NCBI GenBank assembly: GCA_022780515.1
Contig: JALEUV010000089.1
Location: 1-32,236 of the forward strand
Length of the DNA stretch: 32,236 nt
Direction: 5' to 3'
Origin: Anaerococcus sp.
GTDB taxonomy: Bacteria > Bacillota > Clostridia > Tissierellales > Peptoniphilaceae
A program made the translations under genes and the position numbers. Each line of letters opens with the position of its first letter. Positions within the stretch are counted from its first letter, which is position 1. Under the pieces are notes generated by a model. That model was not told where the DNA came from, made no database searches, and was given only the letters and a program-made list of their open reading frames with translations. Positions 26,098 through 32,236 of this stretch are shown piece by piece.

Positions 26098-27376
26098 TGA
26101 AGCTAAAAAATATATACCTGGTGGAGTAAATTCTCCTGTAAGAGCTTTTAAGTCTGTTCATAGAAATCCTATTTTTGCAAAATATGGAAAGGGTCCTTAT
26201 ATATATGATGAAGATGGGAATAAGTATATAGATTATATAAATTCATGGGGACCACTTATCCTAGGGCACGCAAATGAAAAATTAATAGAAAAAGCAAAAA
26301 CTTATCTAGAAGAAGGACTTAGCTTTGGACTACCAACAAAAATAGAAGTTGATATGGCTAAATTTTTAACTGAAGCCATAGGAACTGATATGATAAGGAT
26401 GGTAAATTCTGGAACAGAAGCAACGATGTCTGCTATAAGACTTGCGAGAGGCTTCACTGGAAGAAATAAAATAATAAAATTTGAAGGGTGTTATCATGGT
26501 CATAGTGATGCTTTACTTGTAAAAAGTGGAAGTGGAACTCTCACTTATAATATACAAACATCAAGTGGAGTGCCAGAAGATGTTACCAAAGATACCTTAG
26601 TATGTAGATATAATGATATAGAAAGTGTCAAAGAAGCAATTTCAAATAATAAATATGAAATAGCTTGTGTTATAATAGAACCTGTTTGTGGGAATATGGG
26701 CGTTGTAAGTCCAAGAGAAGACTTTATTAAAGATTTAAGAAAAGTTACAGAAGAAGAAGGTATACTTTTGATATTTGATGAGGTAATAACTGGGTTTAGA
26801 TGTAAATTTGGATCTGTAAAAGATATTTTTAAGATTGAACCAGACCTTTATTGTTTCGGTAAAATAATTGGGGGAGGACTTCCAGTTGGAGCTTTTGCAG
26901 GGAAAAGAGAAATAATGAAAAGACTTTCGCCTCTTGGAGATGTTTATCAAGCAGGAACTCTTTCAGGAAACCCTCTTGCTATGAAGATGGGGCTAGATAT
27001 TTTAAGTGAATTAAAAGATAATCCCGACATTTATGAAAAATTAGAAAATAATGCCAAGATTTTGGAAGAAGGTTTCAACGATAATATAAAAAGTATAGGG
27101 ATTGACGCAAAGGTATCAAGATTTAAGTCTATGATATGTTTATTCTTTGGTAAATTCGATAAAATAGAATCTTATGATGATGTAAAAAATGCTGATACTA
27201 AGGCATATGAGAAATATTTTTCTTATATGATAAATAAAAAAATCCTCTTGCCACCAGCACAATTTGAAGCTATGTTTATGTCAAATGTTCAAAATGATGA
27301 GATAATAAATTATACAATTGAAAAGAATAAAGAGGCATTAGCCTTTGTGAAAGAAAATCTATCTTCTCAAATATAG
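26084..27376 (+). CDS. hemL: Glutamate-1-semialdehyde 2,1-aminomutase
   Basis: HemL is a PLP enzyme converting glutamate-1-semialdehyde to 5-aminolevulinate, the step after HemA. The 430-aa aminotransferase-fold protein has IPGGVNSPVRAF near the N-terminus, VNSGTEATMSAIRLAR, GCYHGHSD, FDEVITGFR and the PLP-binding Lys260 in FGKIIGGGLPVGAF. It overlaps hemB by 14 nt and ends the operon. A hairpin at 27359-27389 spans its stop codon but lacks a T tract. Confidence 0.96.
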   Translation: MTLFDEAKKYIPGGVNSPVRAFKSVHRNPIFAKYGKGPYIYDEDGNKYIDYINSWGPLILGHANEKLIEKAKTYLEEGLSFGLPTKIEVDMAKFLTEAIGTDMIRMVNSGTEATMSAIRLARGFTGRNKIIKFEGCYHGHSDALLVKSGSGTLTYNIQTSSGVPEDVTKDTLVCRYNDIESVKEAISNNKYEIACVIIEPVCGNMGVVSPREDFIKDLRKVTEEEGILLIFDEVITGFRCKFGSVKDIFKIEPDLYCFGKIIGGGLPVGAFAGKREIMKRLSPLGDVYQAGTLSGNPLAMKMGLDILSELKDNPDIYEKLENNAKILEEGFNDNIKSIGIDAKVSRFKSMICLFFGKFDKIESYDDVKNADTKAYEKYFSYMINKKILLPPAQFEAMFMSNVQNDEIINYTIEKNKEALAFVKENLSSQI

Positions 27377-27452
27377 TTTGGGAAGATAGAAATAGGGTAA
27401 TCAAATCATCAGTGCTTAATACTTAAAGAAGTAATAAAGTTGAATAAAAATA

Positions 27453-27481
27453 TTTTGATTATTTTATAACTATGCTATAAT
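27453..27481 (+). promoter_or_regulatory. Probable promoter of the cation:proton antiporter gene
   Basis: TATAAT (27476-27481) is preceded by TGC, making an extended -10. TTTTGA (27453-27458) is a -35 candidate at 17-bp spacing. The rest of 27390-27543 is AT-rich with no gene seen. Confidence 0.55.
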
Positions 27482-27543
27482 TATATATATAATTGATTTG
27501 TAAATTCAAATTGATTATAAAATTAACAAGCAAGCGAGGTTAT

Positions 27544-28755
27544 ATGTTAACAATTAATTTGTTGCTTGGATATATGATAGCTTTTTTAGCTGGAAAACTT
27601 ATTTCTAAGTTGAAATTCCCTCAGATTTTGGGTTGGCTATTAGCGGGGGTTATCATAGGTCCAAATGTTATTGGAATTATAAGTAAAGATGCCATGGCGA
27701 TTCCGATGTTTAAAGTAATAATGAATTTTTCAAAAACGATTGTAGGAATAATGGTAGGTTATTCTATGGTATTTAAAAAACTAAAAAAAGCTGGAAGTAA
27801 ATACTTGAAGATTACATTATCTGAGATGCTAGGTGCAGCTTTATTTGTTTTTGTGGTTTTTTTAATAGCTTTTGTTATAATGGGTATACCTTGGCCTTTG
27901 GCAATCTTGATAGGATTAGTTGCTTTGCCTACAGCACCAGGAGTTAATATTTCTCTTATTAGTGAATTTAAAGCAGAAGGTAGATTTACAGATATTTTAA
28001 AAACTGTTACAGGTTTAGATAATATCTTAGCCAATATTATTTTTTATGTTGCTTTAGCACTTGTACAAGCTATATTTAGTGCTGGGGTATCAGTTAATGT
28101 TTCCATGTTTGATATGATGGCTCTACCTGCAATAATTGGTCTAATATTTGGTTTAATAGCGTCAATACTTATAAAAATTTCTAATAATTCGAAAACTGAT
28201 CTAATGATTTTTGTTGGAGTGATGATTGCTGCAAATATATTAGCATTTTATGTTGACAATTACATACTTGAAAATCCTTCTATGAATTTTATAATAATCG
28301 GTATATTATATTCAACTGTATATGTAAATATGGTTTCTGATGAAAAATTATTATCAGTAAAAAGAGGATTTCATTCTATTCAAGAAATTGGGCTAATGTG
28401 TTTAGTTTTTAGTCTTGGCTTACCACTAAATCCAAAGCTCATACCTGATCACTTCTTAATATTGATAACATTTATTATAGTAAGAGGATTGGGGAAAATA
28501 ATAGGAGGATATGTCGGTTCAAGTCTTGCTAATGAGCCTGATATAGTAAAGAAAACGATAGGAATAACTATGACACCATCAGCTGGAGTTGCTTTAGTAT
28601 TTTTCAATAATGCTGCTACAACAGCAACAGTTTTATTTCCAGAATATATATATATATTCACCGTAGCTCTACCTGCAAGTGTAATAATTAATGATGTAGT
28701 TGGAATACTATTATCCAAATATGCTTATATAAAAACTGGAGAAACAAATAAGTAA
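27544..28755 (+). CDS. CPA2-type cation:proton antiporter
   Basis: The 403-aa protein is a string of about 12 hydrophobic helices. Its opening (GKLISKLKFPQILGWLLAGVIIGPN) is the first-helix signature of the CPA2/KefB-like sodium/proton antiporter fold. A buried acidic residue in TGLDNILANI is a candidate ion-binding site, and inverted-repeat topology is plausible (LPTAPGVNIS and TMTPSAGVAL at similar places in each half). There is no cytosolic TrkA-N domain. I chose ATG 27544 (MLTINLLLGYM) with GCGAGGT upstream, over a TTG at 27493 that would add a non-hydrophobic leader. The transported ion cannot be told; potassium, sodium or another cation is possible. Confidence 0.78.
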   Translation: MLTINLLLGYMIAFLAGKLISKLKFPQILGWLLAGVIIGPNVIGIISKDAMAIPMFKVIMNFSKTIVGIMVGYSMVFKKLKKAGSKYLKITLSEMLGAALFVFVVFLIAFVIMGIPWPLAILIGLVALPTAPGVNISLISEFKAEGRFTDILKTVTGLDNILANIIFYVALALVQAIFSAGVSVNVSMFDMMALPAIIGLIFGLIASILIKISNNSKTDLMIFVGVMIAANILAFYVDNYILENPSMNFIIIGILYSTVYVNMVSDEKLLSVKRGFHSIQEIGLMCLVFSLGLPLNPKLIPDHFLILITFIIVRGLGKIIGGYVGSSLANEPDIVKKTIGITMTPSAGVALVFFNNAATTATVLFPEYIYIFTVALPASVIINDVVGILLSKYAYIKTGETNK

Positions 28756-28770
28756 TTTTAAAGTAAAGCT

Positions 28771-28799
28771 TTTAAAAATTTTCTAATAATTGGTACAAT
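28771..28799 (+). promoter_or_regulatory. Probable promoter of the trxB-trxA-assT operon
   Basis: TACAAT (28794-28799) with TGG before it forms an extended -10, and TTTAAA (28771-28776) is a weak -35 at 17 bp. An AGGAGG ribosome site precedes the trxB ATG. Confidence 0.42.
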
Positions 28800-28817
28800 A
28801 ACTATAGGAGGTTAATT

Positions 28818-29759
28818 ATGAGTAAAAGATACGATTTGATTGTAATAGGAGCTGGACCTGCTGGAATGACAGCTGCAATTTATGGAATACGCGCTAATCT
28901 AAGCGTTTTGTTATTGGACAAACTATCTCCAGGTGGTAATATAGTAAATACAAATCTTATTGAAAATTATCCTGGTAGTGGCAAAATTAATGGTGCAGAT
29001 TTAGCTTACAAGATGTATGAGGATACACAAAATTTAGGTGTGGAATTTGAATATGCTACAGTAAATAAAATTGAAGATGGAGAGATTAAGAAAATCTATA
29101 CTGATGAATTCGAAGAAGCTTTTGAATCTATGACTGTTATTATTGCAACAGGTACAAGACCACGCATGCTAAATATACCTGGTGAAGCTGAGCTTGCTGG
29201 AGTTAATGTTTCATGGTGTGCTATATGTGATGGAGCAAAGTATAGAGATAAAGATGTTATAGTTTGTGGTGGTGGTAATTCGGCTATCGATGAGGGAATA
29301 TATCTAGCAGATATTTGTAAGAAAGTTACTGTTGTAACAGATTATGATCTCACTGGTGACCCAACAACAGCTGAATATTTTAGATCTTTAGATAATGTAG
29401 AAGTTAATTCTTATAAGGCAATACAAGAGTTTCTTGTAGAAGATGGACATCTTAAAGGAATTAAATTTTCTGATAAGGATACTTTAGAAAATGAGCAAGT
29501 AGTAGAGGCTGATGGTGCCTTTGAATATATAGGAACTCTTCCAAATACGGAGTTTCTTCAAGATACAAGTATAGAAAATGATAGGGGATACATAATTACA
29601 GATGAAAAAATGAGGACAAGTATGCCGGGTGTTTTTGCTGCTGGAGATTGTATATCAAAGGGATTGCGCCAAATTGTTACCGCTACAAATGATGGTGCTA
29701 TAGCTGCTCAAGAAGCTAGACTTTACAAGAAGTCAAAAGAAATGGATGAAAATAATTAA
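28818..29759 (+). CDS. trxB: Thioredoxin reductase-like flavoprotein
   Basis: The 313-aa protein has the FAD loop GAGPAGMTAA (11-20), a redox pair Cys134 and Cys137 in WCAICDGA (usual CATCDG), a second dinucleotide loop GGGNSAIDEG (151-160) and the C-terminal FAD block AAGDCISKG. The NADPH-recognition motif HRRxxFR expected after the second loop is missing: TDYDLTGDPTTAEYFR stands there. It may therefore use NADH or another donor such as reduced ferredoxin. It is first in an operon with a thioredoxin 10 bp downstream, its likely partner. Confidence 0.9.
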   Translation: MSKRYDLIVIGAGPAGMTAAIYGIRANLSVLLLDKLSPGGNIVNTNLIENYPGSGKINGADLAYKMYEDTQNLGVEFEYATVNKIEDGEIKKIYTDEFEEAFESMTVIIATGTRPRMLNIPGEAELAGVNVSWCAICDGAKYRDKDVIVCGGGNSAIDEGIYLADICKKVTVVTDYDLTGDPTTAEYFRSLDNVEVNSYKAIQEFLVEDGHLKGIKFSDKDTLENEQVVEADGAFEYIGTLPNTEFLQDTSIENDRGYIITDEKMRTSMPGVFAAGDCISKGLRQIVTATNDGAIAAQEARLYKKSKEMDENN

Positions 29760-29769
29760 GGAGGATATT

Positions 29770-30081
29770 ATGATTAGAGAATATGAAGGTGGAGATTTTA
29801 AAGATTTAATTGCTGAAGGAGTAAGTTTAGTAGACTTTTATTCAAAAACTTGTGGACCTTGTAAGATGCTTTCATTTGTATTAAATGATATCAGCAAAAA
29901 TAACGAAGATTTAAATATAGTAAAAGTAGACTTTGAAGCAAATCCTGATTTAATTAAAGAATACAATGTAGAAGGTTATCCTACTATCATATTATTTAAA
30001 GATGGACAAGAAGTAAATAGAAGAGGTGGATTACAACAAAAACCAGTTATAGAAAATATGATTAAGGAGGCACTACAATGA
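29770..30081 (+). CDS. trxA: Thioredoxin
   Basis: The 103-aa protein has the thioredoxin fold with active site Cys28-Gly-Pro-Cys31 in FYSKTCGPC (the Trp usual before the first Cys is Thr) and the cis-proline in EGYPTIILF. I chose ATG 29770, which has AAGGAGG at 5-nt spacing; an in-frame ATG at 29746 lies inside the end of trxB with no ribosome site. It overlaps the following sulfotransferase gene by 4 nt, so the two are likely translated together. Confidence 0.93.
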   Translation: MIREYEGGDFKDLIAEGVSLVDFYSKTCGPCKMLSFVLNDISKNNEDLNIVKVDFEANPDLIKEYNVEGYPTIILFKDGQEVNRRGGLQQKPVIENMIKEALQ

Positions 30082-31958
30082 CTAAAGTAAAATACGAATA
30101 TCAAGAACATCTAATTGATATTCAAGCAAGAAAAGAAAAAGAAATGCTAGAAGAATTCCATGATGGACATTATACAATGGAGAATCCTCTAGTAAAATAC
30201 AACTTATATGAATTAAATGCCCTATCTGCAGTTGTTTGTTTTGAAACAGAAGAAGAAACAGCGATAAATGTAAGAGTTTTAGGAAAAACCAAACAAGCAG
30301 ACTTTTATCAATCTTTCCCTAAGGCAAAAGAACATGTTTTACCAATAGTTGGATTATATAGTGATTATGAAAACAAGGTAGAAATTTATCCTTGGCAAAA
30401 AGAATCAGAAAAAGTTACTATAACAATCAAAACTCCTAAGACAGATGGAGCTGATTTAGTTGAGTATGTAGATACAAGTGCTGGATATATGCAAGATCAA
30501 ATAATGTTCTGCTGCCCTGCAACTGCTAAACTTGCTATAGGCGTTGACTATGCTGGAGATGTTAGACTTGACTTTACAAGACCAATGATTTGGGATGTAA
30601 AAGTTCTTCCAAATGGCAACTTCTCTATGGGATCAGATAGAATTATGAAAATGCCTTATTTCTTGTCAGGTATTTATGAATTTACTGCAGTAGGAAAAAT
30701 CTATAAAGAATATAGGGTTCCTTATGGATACCATCATGACCAATGCTATCTTCCAAATGGAGATATAGTAGCTTTAAACTGTGATGCTGCAAATGGAACA
30801 GTAGAAGATGGTGCTGTTGTAATAGATAAAGATAGTGGAGAAATAAAAAAAGAATATCACTTCAAAGATTTCATAAAACCAGGTGCTCAAAAATCAGGTT
30901 CATGGTCAGATGAAGATTGGTTCCATTGCAATGCTGTATGGTATGATGAAAATACAAACTCTCTAACATTATCAGGTCGTCACAACAACGCTATGGTAAA
31001 TATAGATTTTGATACAGCTGAGTTAAATTGGATTATATCTGATCCAGAATTATGGCCAGAAGAATATCAAAAATACTTATTCAAACCAGTTGGAGATACA
31101 GAAAACTTTGAATGGCAATATGAACAACATTCAAACTTGATTACTCCACTTGGAGATGTAATGTGCTTTGATAACCACCATTGGGGTAGCCAAAACCCAG
31201 ATAAATATTTAGCTCCTAATGATTCTTATTCTAGAGCTGTTAAATATAGAATAGATACAGAAAAAATGGAAATTGAACAAACATGGCAATTTGGAAAAGA
31301 ATTAGGAATAGATTTCTACTCACCTTATATATGTAACGTAGTATGGTATAATGAAGGATACTATCTAGTACACTCAGGTGGAGTTGCTTATGATAAAGAT
31401 GGAAATGCAAGTGCTAAACTAGGACCTTATGCTCAAATAGATGATCCAAGATCAGTACTTAAATCAAGAACTTATGAAATTGCAGACGATGAAATAAAAT
31501 TTGAGATGGAAGTAAATTCTAACTACTATAGAGCTGAAAAAATCAACCTATATAATAAAGTTGGTGAAGATTTAGTTTTAGGAGAAGGAAAAATATTAGG
31601 ATCTCTTGGAGAAACAACTCAAATGGATTATGATATTCCTGCTGAAGAAACAGATCTAGAATTTGAAGATTGGCAAGAAGCAACTATCAAAGAAGAAAAA
31701 GATAGGGTTGAATTTAAATGTAAATTCACAAAGGGACAACTTGTTCAATTAATCTTTGAAGGAAAAGATGAAACTAGAAAATACTTTGTATCAACATCTC
31801 ATGGTATAAGAGGAGCAATGTGTGCTGGGACCTTCTTGCCTGATGATGATAGAGAAACAACAACAGTAATCTCTAAAGAAGGTTTCTCAGGAGAATATGA
31901 AGTTAAAGTTTTAGTAGATGATAAGATCTATAAAACAGGAGTAACTATAAAAGCTTAA
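30078..31958 (+). CDS. Aryl-sulfate sulfotransferase (AssT-like), without signal peptide
   Basis: Family members move a sulfuryl group from one phenolic sulfate to another phenol without PAPS, through a sulfo-histidine intermediate. The 626-aa protein is a beta-propeller type with NGNFSMGS, YGYHHDQCYLPNGD (His219/His220), DWFHCNAVWYD (His283), LSGRHNN (Arg301) and YEQHSN (His351). The His283-to-Arg301 spacing of 18 equals that of His356 and Arg374 in the uropathogenic E. coli enzyme; His351 would be the sulfated residue. No signal peptide is present (MTKVKYEYQEH), so it should be cytosolic, unlike the periplasmic E. coli enzyme. It has about ten cysteines. It is the last gene of the trxB-trxA operon. 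Substrate unknown. Confidence 0.86.
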   Translation: MTKVKYEYQEHLIDIQARKEKEMLEEFHDGHYTMENPLVKYNLYELNALSAVVCFETEEETAINVRVLGKTKQADFYQSFPKAKEHVLPIVGLYSDYENKVEIYPWQKESEKVTITIKTPKTDGADLVEYVDTSAGYMQDQIMFCCPATAKLAIGVDYAGDVRLDFTRPMIWDVKVLPNGNFSMGSDRIMKMPYFLSGIYEFTAVGKIYKEYRVPYGYHHDQCYLPNGDIVALNCDAANGTVEDGAVVIDKDSGEIKKEYHFKDFIKPGAQKSGSWSDEDWFHCNAVWYDENTNSLTLSGRHNNAMVNIDFDTAELNWIISDPELWPEEYQKYLFKPVGDTENFEWQYEQHSNLITPLGDVMCFDNHHWGSQNPDKYLAPNDSYSRAVKYRIDTEKMEIEQTWQFGKELGIDFYSPYICNVVWYNEGYYLVHSGGVAYDKDGNASAKLGPYAQIDDPRSVLKSRTYEIADDEIKFEMEVNSNYYRAEKINLYNKVGEDLVLGEGKILGSLGETTQMDYDIPAEETDLEFEDWQEATIKEEKDRVEFKCKFTKGQLVQLIFEGKDETRKYFVSTSHGIRGAMCAGTFLPDDDRETTTVISKEGFSGEYEVKVLVDDKIYKTGVTIKA

Positions 31959-31978
31959 TAATGGAATTACTTAAAGAT

Positions 31979-32008
31979 CTCCCTAGGCTTATTCTGGGGA
32001 GGTTTTTT
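31979..32008 (+). terminator. Rho-independent terminator after the sulfotransferase gene
   Basis: CTCCCTAG (31979-31986) pairs with CTGGGGAG (31994-32001, one G-T pair) around a GCTTATT loop, followed by GTTTTTT to 32008. The stretch from here to 32210 is AT-rich and I see no gene in it. Confidence 0.88.
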
Positions 32009-32210
32009 AATTTATTTGATAGACATATAATAATTAATATGATGTATAATATACAGTCTTCTATATAAAACCTATTAAATCAGAATAAATTTACTAATCG
32101 CTATGGTTAAAAGTATCACATAGATAGATTGGATTTATGAGTATTGACTTTATTAGTGTTTAGGATAAATAAACATTTTTTATAGAGTCTAACATTTAAT
32201 CAATTTGTCA

Positions 32211-32236
32211 GATAACTTGTAAAATTAAATGCGACA
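32211..32236 (+). mobile_element. Start of a second IS30-like element (terminal inverted repeat)
   Basis: The last 26 bases of the window match the reverse complement of the left element's outer end (774-799) at 25 of 26 positions. Orientation is opposite, so the element would extend rightward past the window with its transposase on the plus strand. Only the repeat is visible. Confidence 0.68.

Noticed and set aside
27359-27389. Ten-pair hairpin across the hemL stop as a terminator
   Set aside because: The stem is good but no T tract follows (AAATAGGG), so intrinsic termination is not supported; it may only stabilise the 3' end.
1-32236. tRNA genes, rRNA genes, CRISPR arrays, T-box leaders or known riboswitches
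   Set aside because: I looked in the intergenic stretches, including those before asnS and leuS (gaps too short for a T-box) and before hemA, and saw no supporting signature.

Overview
The window is AT-rich chromosomal DNA from a low-GC, anaerobic Firmicute. The gene set (siroheme-type anaerobic sulfite reductase, NrdR, RarA, YebC, a dcw cell-division cluster, one-piece LeuS) and the protein style suggest the Tissierellia, for example an Anaerococcus- or Peptoniphilus-like organism. That placement is inferred from sequence style, not from a search.

Layout. (1) 1-799: decayed IS30-family transposase on the minus strand with its outer terminal repeat at 774-799. (2) 895-4290: plus-strand housekeeping genes hflX, yigZ, yebC and lgt, then a terminator at 4418-4437. 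(3) 4441-11991: promoter, a three-repeat MraZ-type operator, and a shortened dcw cluster: mraZ, rsmH, ftsL, mraY, murD, murG, ftsQ, ftsZ, then nrdR. The ftsI, murE, murF, ftsW, murC, murB and ftsA genes often found in such clusters are absent here. (4) 11988-12139: a roughly 120-nt irregular inverted repeat (ncRNA or small mobile element) and a hairpin covering the rarA ribosome binding site. (5) 12145-17253: rarA, asnS and leuS, closed by a perfect terminator. (6) 17309-20797, minus strand: asrA, asrB, asrC and a rubrerythrin-like di-iron protein. (7) 20972-27376, plus strand, divergent from asr: hemA, sirC-like, hemC, cobA-hemD fusion, hemB and hemL. (8) 27544-28755: CPA2-like cation:proton antiporter. 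(9) 28818-31958: a compact operon of an atypical thioredoxin reductase, a thioredoxin and a leaderless aryl-sulfate sulfotransferase, with a strong terminator. (10) 32211-32236: a 26-bp sequence matching the left IS30 end in inverted orientation at 25 of 26 positions, so a second IS30 copy probably begins here.

How it works together. Regions 2-5 are core growth functions: ribosome-linked GTPase, lipoprotein modification, lipid II synthesis, Z-ring assembly, nucleotide-reduction control, fork maintenance and two tRNA synthetases. Regions 6-7 form a near self-contained sulfite-reduction module. AsrABC needs siroheme, and the divergent operon encodes every step from glutamyl-tRNA to siroheme (if the SirC-like protein also inserts iron) and nothing for protoheme. 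Region 9 pairs a sulfuryl-transfer enzyme with its own thiol-redox pair. By eye, the sequence from about 17.3 kb onward looks more AT-rich and uses AGA and ATA more heavily than the cell-division half. Together with the IS30 end this hints that the right half is accessory, but nothing here was counted.
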